Source of the DNA: Catellatospora sichuanensis | GTDB taxonomy: Bacteria > Actinomycetota > Actinomycetes > Mycobacteriales > Micromonosporaceae | Assembly: GCF_007483665.1 (NCBI RefSeq) | Contig: NZ_ML660188.1 | Location: 129,105 to 193,104, forward strand | Length of the DNA: 64,000 nucleotides | Direction of reading: 5' to 3' | In this document: piece after piece, positions 1 through 9,273 of the stretch | Layout of the letters: each line of letters opens with the position of its first letter | Numbering within the stretch: the first letter of the stretch is position 1 | The notes under the pieces: generated by a model | The model's database searches: none | Told to the model about the DNA's origin: nothing | The model's input: only the letters and a program-made list of their open reading frames with translations | Program-made: the position numbers and the translations under genes

Positions 1-801
1 CAGGTCCCGGTCGACCGCCCGGACGGCCAGGCCCGCGACGAACGCCGCGACGATGCCGTTGCCGTGCAGCACATGGGTCGCCTCGAAGACCAGCACCCCG
101 ATCGCCAGGTAGGCCAGGCGCTCCGACCGCGCCGCGCTCCACCCCCGGCGGCGTGCCCAGCGGAGCAGCAGACCTGCGCCCGCACCCGCGGCCACGCCCA
201 CGACCAGCGCGATCACCAACTCGGTGATCGTGTGGACGAGCACCAGGCCGGAGCTGCGCTCCGTGCCCACGGCCGCGGCCGCCGCGGCGAAGAACAACAC
301 CAGCGGGGCGGCCAGGCCGTCGTTGAGGCCGCTCTCGACGGTCACCGCGGTCCGCAGGTCGTGCGGGATGCGCTCATCGCGCACGAGCACGGATGCCAGG
401 CTCGCGTCCGTGGCGGTCAGTGCCGCTGCGACCAGGGCGATCACCCATACGCTCGCGTGCGGGAACAGCGCCATGCCGGTCACCAGGCCGGCTGCCACGG
501 TCAGCGGGAAGCCTACGAGAAGCAGTCGCAGCGGCAGCCGGCCGGCCGACCACAGCCGTCGCAGGCTGATCTCGGTGGCGTCGGTGAACAGAATGAGGGC
601 GAGCGTCAGCTGGAGCAGGTGCTGCACCGCCGACGAGAACACGTCCACGTCGACCGGCGGGTCGTCACCGCCCGCCAGCAACAGACCGGCCAGCAGCAAC
701 GCGATCGGGACGGTGACGCTGAACCGCGCCGCGCGCGCCGACACCGCCGCCCAGGCGATCAGGACCACCGCCAGGCCGATCAGCCCGTACACGCGCACCA
801 C
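1..801 (-). CDS. Cation:proton antiporter (CPA1/NhaP type), C-terminus cut by window edge
   Basis: The reading frame runs leftward and is open to base 1, so only the N-terminal ~267 residues are visible. They are hydrophobic throughout (about eight membrane segments). The stretch TATDASLASVLVRDERIP followed by VESGLNDGLAAPL is the hallmark of CPA1 sodium/proton exchangers: the TD pair and the N-D pair form the ion-binding core. A later GNGIVAAFVAGL segment is also typical. The protein should exchange Na+ or K+ for protons across the plasma membrane. The start is a GTG at 801 or 798, because an in-frame stop lies just upstream at 841-843. The missing part should hold the last membrane helices and any cytosolic tail. 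Confidence 0.85.
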   Translation of the reverse strand, partial: MVRVYGLIGLAVVLIAWAAVSARAARFSVTVPIALLLAGLLLAGGDDPPVDVDVFSSAVQHLLQLTLALILFTDATEISLRRLWSAGRLPLRLLLVGFPLTVAAGLVTGMALFPHASVWVIALVAAALTATDASLASVLVRDERIPHDLRTAVTVESGLNDGLAAPLVLFFAAAAAAVGTERSSGLVLVHTITELVIALVVGVAAGAGAGLLLRWARRRGWSAARSERLAYLAIGVLVFEATHVLHGNGIVAAFVAGLAVRAVDRDL

Positions 802-904
802 ACGGCAGGATCGGGTGATTTGCCCGGGAATGTCACCGGCTTATTGTGTCATCGGCGACTCCACCTGCGCGTACCCCCGTGGAAACGGCCACGGCCCGAG
901 CGAA

Positions 905-939
905 CGGCCCGAGGCGACGGGAACCCGTCACCCGGGCCG
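905..939 (-). terminator. Candidate terminator hairpin after the DUF899 gene
   Basis: The arms CGGCCCG (905-911) and CGGGCCG (933-939) pair perfectly and enclose a second pairing, ACGGG/CCCGT (917-921/924-928). The hairpin lies 17 bases past the stop of the leftward DUF899 gene. It has no U-run, which is usual for actinobacterial terminators. Confidence 0.45.
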
Positions 940-955
940 TCTCGGCCTGCGACGG

Positions 956-1591
956 TCAGCCGTAGGTGGGGTGCTGCGGCCACCCGTCCGGGGAGTCCTC
1001 CCAGTCCTGCATGCGGCCGTACGGGGCCAGGTCCATGATGCTGTTGGCGAAGACGAGCCGGTCCACGCCGCGCGAGGTGGTGTTGTAGGTGCGGTAGACG
1101 TCGTCGCCGTCGCGCAGGAACACGCTGAGCATGAAGCCCCCGCCCGCGCCGCAGTCGTCGGAGAACGGCGTGCCGTGCGACGACACGAACGGCAGCGTCC
1201 AGCCGCGCTCGGCCTTGTAGGCCTCGATCTGCGCCAGCGGCATGTCGGACACCGTCATCCAGGTGATGCCGCGGTCGGCCAGCAGCGGCAGCGCGTGCAC
1301 CGGCACGTTGTCGGTGAACCAGGTGCAGCCGGGGCAGTAGTGCTTCGGCCCGCGGTCCATGAACTGGTACACGACCAGCTCACCGCGGCCGTCGAACAGG
1401 TCGAGCAGGCTCCTCGGCCCGTCGGGCGTGTCGAAGGTGTACTCGCCGAACTTCATCATCGGCAGGCGGCGACGCCGAGCGGCCAGCGCGTCCTGCGCGC
1501 GGGTCAGCTCCTTCTCCGCCTTGAGCAGGTCGTCACGGACCTGCTGCCACTGCTCGGCGCTCACGATCTCCGGTTTGTCCATAACCGGCAT
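956..1591 (-). CDS. DUF899 thioredoxin-fold protein
   Basis: This 211-residue protein belongs to the DUF899 family, which has a thioredoxin-like fold of uncertain substrate. The family marks are visible: an N-terminal charged helix with an RRRRLPM stretch, then GEYTFDTPDGPRSLLDLF, and the redox motif HYCPGCTWF with two cysteines spaced CxxC. The remainder (WMTVSDMPLAQIEAYKAERG, FMLSVFLRDGDDVYRTY) matches the family pattern. I chose ATG 1591 because GGAGGGGG sits 8 bases upstream; GTG 1612 and ATG 1582 are alternatives. It probably acts as a cytosolic thiol-dependent reductase or peroxidase. It is the last gene before the stress island on the same strand. Confidence 0.85.
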   Translation of the reverse strand: MPVMDKPEIVSAEQWQQVRDDLLKAEKELTRAQDALAARRRRLPMMKFGEYTFDTPDGPRSLLDLFDGRGELVVYQFMDRGPKHYCPGCTWFTDNVPVHALPLLADRGITWMTVSDMPLAQIEAYKAERGWTLPFVSSHGTPFSDDCGAGGGFMLSVFLRDGDDVYRTYNTTSRGVDRLVFANSIMDLAPYGRMQDWEDSPDGWPQHPTYG

Positions 1592-1717
1592 CCTGCCCGC
1601 CCCCTCCGACACATCTGCGCACTCGCAGTGCGAAAGATCGCCCGACGTGCCCGGCAGACGGGTGAAAGGAGGCGCAGGATTCGCCCGGCGGTTCGGCTGG
1701 GCGGGCGCGGCCCCGCG

Positions 1718-2182
1718 TCAGGCGGCCGGGTCGGGGATGGCCAGCTCGGCGGCGTGGGGAAGTTCGTGGCCGACCGGCACGACCACGACAGGGCAGTTGG
1801 CCTTGCCGATGCACTCCTCACTGACCGAGCCGAGCACGGTGTGCATCAGCCGACTGGTCCCGTGGCTGCCGAGCACCAGCAGGTCGGCATCGGCGGCCGC
1901 GGCGGCGAGCACGTCGGCGGCCCGGCCCTCGACCACCTCGCCCGCGATCGCGACCCCCTCGCGCTGGAAGGACGGCAGCGCGCCCAGTTCCCGGTCGAGC
2001 ATGGCGCTGGTGACCTCGTGCGCGGCCGAACCGATGACGTCGTCGTCGGTCTCGTCCCATCGCCAGGCGGCCACGGCCTGCACGGTGCCGCCACGGCCGG
2101 CCGCCTCGTGCACCGCCCAGCGCAGCGCGCGCCGACCGCCCTCGGAACCGTCGACCCCGACCACGATCCGGAAGTTCGTCAT
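1718..2182 (-). CDS. Universal stress protein (single UspA domain)
   Basis: A single UspA domain of 154 residues. It opens with FRIVVGVDGSEGGRRAL, and near the end carries the ATP-binding signature LGSHGTSRLMHTVLGSVSE (GxxG followed by a GS about nine residues later). Proteins of this kind bind ATP or AMP and are induced in non-growing or hypoxic cells; the exact partner is not known. The start at 2182 has a purine-rich GGGGTAGGGGG upstream; an open frame continues to 2230 but reads as low-complexity arginine/glycine. It lies 49 bases after the DUF1876 gene, so it is probably transcribed with it. Confidence 0.9.
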   Translation of the reverse strand: MTNFRIVVGVDGSEGGRRALRWAVHEAAGRGGTVQAVAAWRWDETDDDVIGSAAHEVTSAMLDRELGALPSFQREGVAIAGEVVEGRAADVLAAAAADADLLVLGSHGTSRLMHTVLGSVSEECIGKANCPVVVVPVGHELPHAAELAIPDPAA

Positions 2183-2231
2183 GCCGCGCCCCCTACCCCT
2201 CGACCGGACGGCGCTAACGCGCCACGACATG

Positions 2232-2504
2232 TCAGTGTGTGAGCCGTACCTTCTCCCTGGTCGCGCGCTGGATGTCGCCGGCGGCGACGACCAGCAGGCG
2301 GTGGCCGAGGTCGGAGAGCGCCCGCGCCACGGCGAGCTCGTCGCCGATCTCGGGGACGTCCTCGTCGTCCGGGTTGAGCTTCGCCCGCCCGACGCCGATC
2401 AGCCGGTCGCCGATCTCGTCGTCCTGCAGCCGGGCCTCGGCATACGTGCGGCCTTCGTCCTCGCCGACGAACACCTCGATGTTCCAGCGCTTGATCGCGG
2501 TCAT
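2232..2504 (-). CDS. DUF1876 protein (Rv1738/Rv2632c-like)
   Basis: This 90-residue protein opens with KRWNIEVFVGEDEGRTYAEARL and matches DUF1876, a small alpha/beta domain with a fold like double-stranded RNA-binding and ribosome-hibernation proteins. In mycobacteria the relatives Rv1738 and Rv2632c are strongly induced in hypoxia and dormancy; a direct ribosome role is only proposed. The end (GHRLLVVAAGDIQRAT) is well conserved. Its ATG overlaps the TGA of the phosphoribosyltransferase gene (ATGA at 2501-2504), so the two are translationally coupled. Confidence 0.9.
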   Translation of the reverse strand: MTAIKRWNIEVFVGEDEGRTYAEARLQDDEIGDRLIGVGRAKLNPDDEDVPEIGDELAVARALSDLGHRLLVVAAGDIQRATREKVRLTH

Positions 2505-3157
2505 TGCGGGTGCCTCCCTTCCAGGATGTGCGCGGAGCCCTCCAGCAGCGCCACGACCTCCTCGTCCGAGGTCTGCCGGAAGTCGGCGTAGCGCTCACCG
2601 ACGGCCATGAAGAGCTCGGGGGTCTCCAGGCAGACCACCTCGTCGGCGACGGAGCCCAGCTCGGCGGCGGTGTCCGGGGCGGCCACCGGCACCGCCAGCA
2701 CCACCCGGGACGCGCCCCGGGCGCGGGCGATTTCGCAGGCGGCGCGGGCGGTGGCACCGGTGGCGACGCCGTCGTCGACGATCACGACCGTGCGCTCGGC
2801 GAGCGACTCGGCGTCGCGGCCGTGCCGGAAGCGCTGCACCCGCCGTTCCAGCTCGACCCGTTCGGCCTGCTCCACGCGGTCGAGAGCCGCCGGCGTGATT
2901 CCGGCGGCGTCCAGCACGCCCGGGTTGAGCACCCGGACGCCCTCCTCCCCGATCGCGCCCATGGCCACCTCGGGTTGGAACGGCACGCCGAGTTTGCGCA
3001 CCACGAGCACGTCGAGCGGGGCGCTCAGGGCGCGGGCGACCTCCACCGCGACGACGACACCGCCGCGAGGCAGCCCGAGCACGACGACGTCGGCGTCGTG
3101 GAGCCAGGTCAGGCGCTGCGCCAGGCGGTGCCCGGCGTCCGTGCGGTTCTGGAACAT
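2501..3157 (-). CDS. Phosphoribosyltransferase domain protein
   Basis: This 218-residue protein has the type I phosphoribosyltransferase fold. LGLPRGGVVVAVEVARAL is the N-terminal substrate/PPi loop, and VVIVDDGVATGATARAA is the PRPP-binding motif (paired acidic residues then G-A-T-G-A-T). The rest (VRKLGVPFQPEVAMGAIGEEG) is typical of stand-alone enzymes of unknown substrate such as the domain in mycobacterial Rv0571c. I chose ATG 3157 because GGGGGAGGG lies 6 bases before it; ATG 3178 is also in frame. It heads the DUF1876-USP operon and overlaps the next start by four bases. Confidence 0.88.
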   Translation of the reverse strand: MFQNRTDAGHRLAQRLTWLHDADVVVLGLPRGGVVVAVEVARALSAPLDVLVVRKLGVPFQPEVAMGAIGEEGVRVLNPGVLDAAGITPAALDRVEQAERVELERRVQRFRHGRDAESLAERTVVIVDDGVATGATARAACEIARARGASRVVLAVPVAAPDTAAELGSVADEVVCLETPELFMAVGERYADFRQTSDEEVVALLEGSAHILEGRHPQ

Positions 3158-3219
3158 GGTGGCACCCTCCCCCACCATGGTCGTCCCGTTGGGCCCGCCG
3201 TGACCAGGACTTCCGCGAC

Positions 3220-4911
3220 TCAGACGGAGGTTTGCGGGTGTTCGGCGCGGTACGCGGCCACGGCGGTGGGCAGGGTGTGGAAGATCCGGTCGCGGCCGAC
3301 CGCCTCCGCGAGCCCGAATGACACCATTTCGTCCATCAGTTCCTGTTTGACGTGGGCCATGCCGAAGACGACGCCGCGCTGGGTCAGCTCGTTGCGCAGC
3401 TCTTCGACGGCCTCCATAGCGGTGATGTCGACCTCGACGATCGCCTCGGCGTTGAGCACGAACCACTTCACGTCCGGCGCCGCGCCGACCGCGGCCAGGG
3501 CCCGCCGCCGCAGGTCCTGAGCGTTGGCGAAGAACAGTGGCGAGTCGTATCGGTAGATCATCAGGCCGGGCACGGTGCGGGCCTGCGGGTAGTCCTCGAT
3601 GTCGTGCATACCGGCCACGCCCGGCACGATGCCCAGCACCGCGTCATGCGGCCGGGCGACCCGGGCCAGCATCTCGGCGACCGACAGCGCCACCGCGGCC
3701 AGCACGCCGTAGAGGATGTCGAACAGCAGTACCCCGGCGAACGCGGCCAGCGCCAGCAGCAGCTCGCTGCGCCGGAACGAGGCCAGCTTGCGGAAGCCGG
3801 GCAGGTCGATCAGGCGCAGCGCGGCGTACACGATGATCGCGCCCAGGGCGGCGGTCGGGAACGCCGACAGGACCGGGCTGGCGAACAGCAGCGTGCAGAT
3901 CACCAGCACCAGCGCCGTCAGCGAGTAGACCTGGCTGCGCGCGCCCGCGGCGTCGGCCAGCGCGGTGCGGCTGCCGCTGCTGCTGACCGGGAAGCCGCGC
4001 AGCACGCCCGACCCCAGGTTGGCCACGCCGAGCGCGAGCAGCTCCTGGTCGGCGTCGACCTCCTGCCGGTGGCGGGCGGCGAACGCGCGGGCGGTCAGCA
4101 TGTTGTCGGTGTAGCCGACCAGCATCACGCCGACCGCGGGCAGCAGCAGGTCCGCGAAGTCGGTCAGGTCCGGCAGCGCGAACGGCGGCAACCCCGAGGG
4201 GATCTTGCCGATCGTCTCGATGCCGTAGTCCTGCAGGCCGAACAGCGCGGTCGCCGCGGTGGCCAGCAGCACGGCCAGCAGCGGGCCGGGCAGCCTCGGG
4301 AACTGCCGCTGCACCAGGTAGAGGAAGGCCAGCACGAGCGCGCCGAGCACGATCGTGCCCAGGTGGATCTGGCCCATGCCCTTGACGAACGCCCAGACCT
4401 CGCCGAGCAGGGTGCCGCCGTCGACCGGGACACCGGTCAGCCGCTCCAGCTGACCGATGATCATGATGATGGCGACGCCTGCCATGTAGCCGACGAGGAT
4501 CGGCTTGGACAGCAGGTCGGCCACGAAACCGAGCCGGATCGCCCAGCAGACCAGGCACAGCAGGCCGACGATGACGGCCAGCCCGGCCGCCAGCGCGGCG
4601 TACCGGCCGGGGTCGCCCGCAGCCAGCGGCCCGATGACGGTCGCGGTCATCAGGGCGGTGGTCGACTCAGGCCCGACCGACAGCTGCCGCGACGAGCCGA
4701 GCAGGGCGTACAGCGCCAGCGCGGGCAGGGCCGCCCAGAGTCCCGCGACGGGCGGCAGGCCGGCCAGGCCGGAGTACGCCATCACCTGCGGAATCAGGTA
4801 GGCCGCGACCGTCGCTCCGGCGAGCACGTCCCCGCGCAGCCAGGTGCGGTCATAGGCGCGCAGCGTCACCACACCGGGCGCCTGCGGAATCCATCGTGGT
4901 CTGTCGGCCAT
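3220..4911 (-). CDS. SulP family anion transporter with STAS domain
   Basis: A 563-residue membrane protein of the SulP family (sulfate, bicarbonate or related anions). The first ~420 residues hold 10-12 membrane helices and include the signature GLAGLPPVAGLWAALPALALY, and later SVGPESTTALMTA. The last ~110 residues form a cytosolic STAS domain (VKWFVLNAEAIVEVDITAMEA) that regulates transport in this family. ATG 4911 is the most likely start; GTG 4917, five bases after GAGG, is a good alternative. The mycobacterial dormancy gene Rv1739c is a SulP transporter next to a DUF1876 gene, which matches the arrangement here. Confidence 0.92.
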   Translation of the reverse strand: MADRPRWIPQAPGVVTLRAYDRTWLRGDVLAGATVAAYLIPQVMAYSGLAGLPPVAGLWAALPALALYALLGSSRQLSVGPESTTALMTATVIGPLAAGDPGRYAALAAGLAVIVGLLCLVCWAIRLGFVADLLSKPILVGYMAGVAIIMIIGQLERLTGVPVDGGTLLGEVWAFVKGMGQIHLGTIVLGALVLAFLYLVQRQFPRLPGPLLAVLLATAATALFGLQDYGIETIGKIPSGLPPFALPDLTDFADLLLPAVGVMLVGYTDNMLTARAFAARHRQEVDADQELLALGVANLGSGVLRGFPVSSSGSRTALADAAGARSQVYSLTALVLVICTLLFASPVLSAFPTAALGAIIVYAALRLIDLPGFRKLASFRRSELLLALAAFAGVLLFDILYGVLAAVALSVAEMLARVARPHDAVLGIVPGVAGMHDIEDYPQARTVPGLMIYRYDSPLFFANAQDLRRRALAAVGAAPDVKWFVLNAEAIVEVDITAMEAVEELRNELTQRGVVFGMAHVKQELMDEMVSFGLAEAVGRDRIFHTLPTAVAAYRAEHPQTSV

Positions 4912-5112
4912 GGTCACTTGTACCTCATGGCGCACCGCCGCGAAACCCCGCCACCGACGCCCGGCCGCGATCGGCTACGGTCGGGCGGTCCTACCACGAC
5001 GGAGGTGCCCGGGCGGGTGGCCGGTCCTACATGCTCCCGGCGGTCGCCGCCCACGTGCCGCGCTGATCACCCCGCCGCGAGGACCGCCGCTGGCATGTGA
5101 TCGAGTCGGATC

Positions 5113-5784
5113 ATGACCAGGTCCGCCGAAGCGATCCGCCAGTACCTGCACGGCCAGGTGAACCAGGCACTGCGCCGGCCTGGCATGTACGGGGGCGAGG
5201 CGACGCTGTACGTGCTGCTCGACGCGCTGGCATACGCCGACGGCGTCGACGCCGAGCTGCACCGCGAACGTGAGGACCTGCGCGCGCGCTGGATGTCGCT
5301 GCCCACGGGCGTGCTCGGCGCGGTCGAGCAGGTGTTTCCGGAACATCCCAGGCCCGACACGGCCATGACGTCGGTGTACGCCGAGTTCGCCCACCGCGTC
5401 GGCTGGCTGGACATCGACCGCCTGTTGAGCGCGGCCGAGCACGGCGAGCTGCTCGCCCGGCTGCCCGGCTGGTGCACGGCCGACCGGACCATGTCCGACG
5501 TGACGGCGGCGTTCGGTGTGCCGTCCGTGGTGTTCGGCGGAACGAACCCCCACTGGCCGAAGACTTTGATCTACGCCGCGGGGCCCGGCCAGCCACTCGT
5601 CTGCCTGCACCTCTGGAACGAGATCACCGGGCCGGAACTGCAGACGGCGTACCCCGAGCCGACGCTGCTCGCCGCGCGCATCGGTGGACGGCCGTTCGAC
5701 ACGGCCTTCATCCTGACGCCCGAGGGCCGCCACCGTCGGCCGGGCGAGCCGGACTCGGAGGCGACCGCCGAGGCGAGGGCGTAG
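5113..5784 (+). CDS. Hypothetical protein, 223 residues
   Basis: I do not recognise a family. The protein is soluble and mostly helical at first (IRQYLHGQVNQALRRPGMYGGEATLYVLLDALAYADG), a layout like N-terminal helices in small proteins linked to immunity or SMI1-type genes. A beta-rich second half follows (VVFGGTNPHWPKTLIYA). It has no signal peptide or membrane segment. It is the only rightward gene inside the otherwise leftward stress island and converges on the tandem USP with only 7 bases between stop codons. The coding frame is supported by strong G/C third-position bias. Confidence 0.7.
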   Translation: MTRSAEAIRQYLHGQVNQALRRPGMYGGEATLYVLLDALAYADGVDAELHREREDLRARWMSLPTGVLGAVEQVFPEHPRPDTAMTSVYAEFAHRVGWLDIDRLLSAAEHGELLARLPGWCTADRTMSDVTAAFGVPSVVFGGTNPHWPKTLIYAAGPGQPLVCLHLWNEITGPELQTAYPEPTLLAARIGGRPFDTAFILTPEGRHRRPGEPDSEATAEARA

Positions 5785-5791
5785 CGGCGGC

Positions 5792-6715
5792 TCACCCGGT
5801 CGCGCGGGGAACCACGAGCACCGGGCAGTACGCGTGGTGCAGCACCTGGTGGCTGACCGAGCCGAGCAGCAGCCCGGTCAGCCCGCCGCGCCCGTGCGCC
5901 CCGACGACCACCAGCTGAGCCTGCTTGCTCAGCTCGATCAGCACCTTCGCGGGCCGGCCGCGCACCAGGTGCTCGCGGGTGCGCACGTCGGGGTGGTCCT
6001 TGCGGACCTGGGCCAGTGCCTGTTCCAGCAGGTGGCCCTCCTCCTCCGCGACGGTGGCGCTGTCGTGTTTGTGGTCGTGGTGCTCGCCGTGGGCATGGCC
6101 GCCGGCGCGGGTCCAGCTGTGCACCGCGGTCAGCTCCGCCTTGCGCATCTCGGCCTCGACGAACGCGGCCTCGATCGTCGGCACGGAGTCCGACGAGCCG
6201 TCCGCGCCGACGACCACGGGCCCGGTCGAGCGCTCTTCGCCCCGCACGACCAGGACCGGGGTGCGCCCGTGCGAGGTGCACTGCACCGCCACGGAACCGA
6301 CCAGCAGGCCGGTGAACCCGCCGAGGCCGCGGTCGCCGATGACGAGCAGCTCGGCGTCGCGGGCCGCGCGCAGCAGCACCGGCGACGGCGCACCGGTCAT
6401 CAGGTCGGTGAGCACGGACACGGACGGGTCGGTCTCCCTGGCCACCGCGGCCGCCTCGGCGAGGGTCCGCTCGGCGTCGTGGCGCAGCCCGCCCTCCCCG
6501 GGGCCCGCCTCGGACGGCCCCATCGTGACGTGCATCAGCGGCCAGATGAAGGCGTGCACGATCCGCAGTGGCAGGTGCCGCCAGGCCGCCTCCCTGGTGG
6601 CGATACGCACCGCGGCCAGCGACGACGCCGAGCCGTCGGCCCCCACCACGATCGGGTGGGCGCCGCCGTCCTCGGTGTTCATCGCCGGTCCGGCGCCGGC
6701 GTCCAGACTGTTCAT
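5792..6715 (-). CDS. Tandem universal stress protein with His-rich linker
   Basis: Two UspA domains are fused in 307 residues. Domain 1 begins at about residue 18 ([15 protein letters not shown]) and ends with [19 protein letters not shown]. Domain 2 starts near residue 160 ([14 protein letters not shown]) and ends with [19 protein letters not shown]. Both signature loops for ATP binding are intact. Inside domain 2 a histidine-rich insert ([15 protein letters not shown]) follows the first helix, which is unusual and could bind metal. The ATG at 6715 overlaps the stop of the phosphoketolase gene (ATGA), so the pair is cotranslated. An internal ATG at 6682 is an alternative. Confidence 0.92.
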   Translation of the reverse strand: MNSLDAGAGPAMNTEDGGAHPIVVGADGSASSLAAVRIATREAAWRHLPLRIVHAFIWPLMHVTMGPSEAGPGEGGLRHDAERTLAEAAAVARETDPSVSVLTDLMTGAPSPVLLRAARDAELLVIGDRGLGGFTGLLVGSVAVQCTSHGRTPVLVVRGEERSTGPVVVGADGSSDSVPTIEAAFVEAEMRKAELTAVHSWTRAGGHAHGEHHDHKHDSATVAEEEGHLLEQALAQVRKDHPDVRTREHLVRGRPAKVLIELSKQAQLVVVGAHGRGGLTGLLLGSVSHQVLHHAYCPVLVVPRATG

Positions 6716-9117
6716 GCCCCGCCCCGCCCCGGCCAGGTCCAGTCGGTGATGTCGGGGGCGTCCTGGCCGTAGGCGCGGGTGTAGTCGCGGGCGCGCTGGC
6801 GCGAGTCGGTCATGTACTGGCGCAGCCCGGCCGCGGTCACGCCGAGCCCCGGCACCCGGTCGATGACGTCGATGACGAGCCGGAACCGGTCCAGGTCGTT
6901 GAGCATCACCATGTCGAACGGCGTGGTCGTGGTGCCTTCCTCCTTGTATCCGCGCACGTGCATGTTGGCGTGGTTGGTGCGGCGGTAGGTGAGCCGGTGG
7001 ATCAGGCTCGGGTAGCCGTGGTAGGCGAAGATGACCGGCCGGTCGGTGGTGAAGATGGCGTCGAACTGCGGGTCGGGCAGGCCGTGCGGGTGCTCGGTGT
7101 CGGGCTGCAGCCGCATCAGGTCGACCACGTTGACCACACGCACCCGCAGCGCGGGCAGGTAGCGCTGCAGCAGGTCGACCGCGGCCAGGGTCTCCAGCGT
7201 CGGCACGTCGCCGGCGCACGCCATCACCACGTCCGGGACACCGCCGGCGTCGTTGCCGGCCCAGGCCCAGATGCCCAGCCCGCGCCGGCAGTGCAGGGCC
7301 GCGTCGGTCATGTTCAGCCAGGACGCCTGCGGCTGCTTGCCGGCCACCACCACGTTGACGTAATCCCGGCTGCGCAGGCAGTGGTCCATCGTGGACAGCA
7401 GCGTGTTCGCGTCCGGCGGCAGGTAGATCCGGGTGATCTCGGCCTTCTTGTTGACCATGTGGTCGATGAAGCCCGGGTCCTGGTGCGAGAAGCCGTTGTG
7501 GTCCTGCCGCCACACGTGGCTGGACAGCAGGTAGGTCAGCGACGCGATGGGCCGCCGCCACTCGATGCCCCGGGTCACCTTCAGCCACTTGGCGTGCTGG
7601 TTGACCATCGAGTCGATCACGTGGATGAACGCCTCGTAGCTGGTCAGCAGGCCGTGCCGGCCGGTGAGCAGGTAGCCCTCCAGCAGGCCCTCGCACAGGT
7701 GCTCCGACAGCACCTCGATGACCCGGCCGGTGGGCGCGAGGTGGTCGTCCCCGGCGAAGATCCGCGCGTCGAACTCGCGGTCGGTCACCTCGAACACCGC
7801 GCCGAGCCGGTTCGAGTTCACCTCGTCCGGGCCGAAGAGCCGGAACCGGTCCGGGTTGGAGCGGATCACGTCGCGCAGCCAGACGCCCAGCACCCGGGTC
7901 GCCTCCGCCGGCGGGGTGCCGGGCTGGGGCACGTCGACGGCGTATCCGCGGATGTCTGGCAGGACCAGGTCGCGCAGCAGCAGGCCGCCGTTGGTGTGCG
8001 GGTTCGCGCTCATCCGCCGCGAGCCGCGCGGCGCCAGCGGCGCGAGGAAGCCCATCGGCGCGCCGGTGGCGTCGAACAGCTCCTCCGGGCGGTACGAGCG
8101 CATCCACTGCTCCAGCTCGGCCAGGTGCTCGGGGTTGTCCCGGACGTGGGCCAGCGGCACCTGGTGCGCCCGGAAGGTGCCCTCGATCGGCACGCCGTCG
8201 ACGACCTTCGGGCCGGTCCAGCCCTTCGGGGTGCGCAGCACGATCATCGGCCAGCGCGGGCGTTCGCCGTCGGCGCCCTGCCGGGCGTGCGACTGGATCG
8301 CGGCGATCTCGTCCAGGGCCAGGTCGAGGGCGTACGCCAGCTCGTGGTGCACCCGCACCGGGTCGCTGCCCGACACCAGGATCGGGTGGTAGCCGTACCC
8401 GTGCAGCATCGACATCAGGTCGGCCTCGGGGATCCGGGCCAGCACCGTCGGGTTGGCGATCTTGTAGCCGTTGAGGTGCAGGATCGGCAGCACCGCACCG
8501 TCGGTGACCGGGTTGATGAACGTGTTCGCCAGCCAGCTGCACGCCAGCGGCCCGGTCTCCGCCTCCCCGTCGCCGATCACGCAGGCCACCAGCAGCCCGG
8601 GGTTGTCCAGCGCCGCGCCGTACGCGTGCATCAGCGAGTAGCCCAGCTCGCCGCCCTCGTGGATCGAACCCGGCACCTCGGCGGCCACGTGGCTGGGGAT
8701 GCCGCCCGGGAAGGAGAACTGGCGGAACAGCCGTGCCATCCCGAACTCGCTGCGGTCCACACTCGGATACAGCTCGCTGTAGGTGCCCTCCAGCCAGGTG
8801 TTCGCCACGATCGCCGGGCCGCCGTGGCCCGGACCGCAGATGAAGATCGCGTTGAGGTCCCGGTTGGTGATGGTCCGGTTCAGGTGCGCCCACAGCATGT
8901 TCAGACCCGGGCTGGTCCCCCAGTGGCCCAGCAGCCGAGGTTTGATGTGGTCTGCCCGCAGCGGCTCGCGCAGCAGCGGGTTGGCCATCAGGTAGATCTG
9001 ACCCACGGTCAGGTAGTTGGCCGCCCGCCACCAGGCGTCGAGCCTGCTCAGATCGTCGTCCCGCAGATGCGTCACACCGGCGGTGTGCCCGGCGCCCGGT
9101 CGCTCTGTCACCGTCAT
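6712..9117 (-). CDS. xfp: Xylulose-5-phosphate/fructose-6-phosphate phosphoketolase
   Basis: A full-length thiamine-diphosphate phosphoketolase of 801 residues, the usual size. It cleaves xylulose 5-phosphate (and often fructose 6-phosphate) with phosphate to give acetyl phosphate and a triose or tetrose phosphate. Visible marks are the N-terminal [29 protein letters not shown], the family signature [20 protein letters not shown] and the ThDP-binding [11 protein letters not shown]. It gives an oxygen-independent route to acetyl phosphate and ATP. This fits its coupling to a USP gene (ATGA overlap at 6712-6715) and the hypoxia-like content of the island. Its promoter must lie in the 156-base gap shared with the divergent aldehyde oxidoreductase operon. 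Confidence 0.96.
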   Translation of the reverse strand: MTVTERPGAGHTAGVTHLRDDDLSRLDAWWRAANYLTVGQIYLMANPLLREPLRADHIKPRLLGHWGTSPGLNMLWAHLNRTITNRDLNAIFICGPGHGGPAIVANTWLEGTYSELYPSVDRSEFGMARLFRQFSFPGGIPSHVAAEVPGSIHEGGELGYSLMHAYGAALDNPGLLVACVIGDGEAETGPLACSWLANTFINPVTDGAVLPILHLNGYKIANPTVLARIPEADLMSMLHGYGYHPILVSGSDPVRVHHELAYALDLALDEIAAIQSHARQGADGERPRWPMIVLRTPKGWTGPKVVDGVPIEGTFRAHQVPLAHVRDNPEHLAELEQWMRSYRPEELFDATGAPMGFLAPLAPRGSRRMSANPHTNGGLLLRDLVLPDIRGYAVDVPQPGTPPAEATRVLGVWLRDVIRSNPDRFRLFGPDEVNSNRLGAVFEVTDREFDARIFAGDDHLAPTGRVIEVLSEHLCEGLLEGYLLTGRHGLLTSYEAFIHVIDSMVNQHAKWLKVTRGIEWRRPIASLTYLLSSHVWRQDHNGFSHQDPGFIDHMVNKKAEITRIYLPPDANTLLSTMDHCLRSRDYVNVVVAGKQPQASWLNMTDAALHCRRGLGIWAWAGNDAGGVPDVVMACAGDVPTLETLAAVDLLQRYLPALRVRVVNVVDLMRLQPDTEHPHGLPDPQFDAIFTTDRPVIFAYHGYPSLIHRLTYRRTNHANMHVRGYKEEGTTTTPFDMVMLNDLDRFRLVIDVIDRVPGLGVTAAGLRQYMTDSRQRARDYTRAYGQDAPDITDWTWPGRGGA

Positions 9118-9273
9118 GTGCCGATCCTCGCCCGCCGGAGCCTCCCGTGCAGGCAGAATGTCCGCTTTCCCGGAGCGTCTTCGCAGGTCCGCCGACTATC
9201 GCCATTCACCCCGAGGTGCCCGCCCAGCTGCTATAGCGTGACCTGAAGTGCGGGAACGGGAAGAGGAGGAGCG

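Noticed and set aside
3183-3196. GTCCCGTTGGGCCC as a DosR box
   Set aside because: Only one half matches the mycobacterial consensus, so I did not list it as a regulatory site.
6568-9246. An 892-codon plus-strand frame opposite the phosphoketolase
   Set aside because: Antisense shadow; the minus strand encodes an intact 801-residue phosphoketolase.
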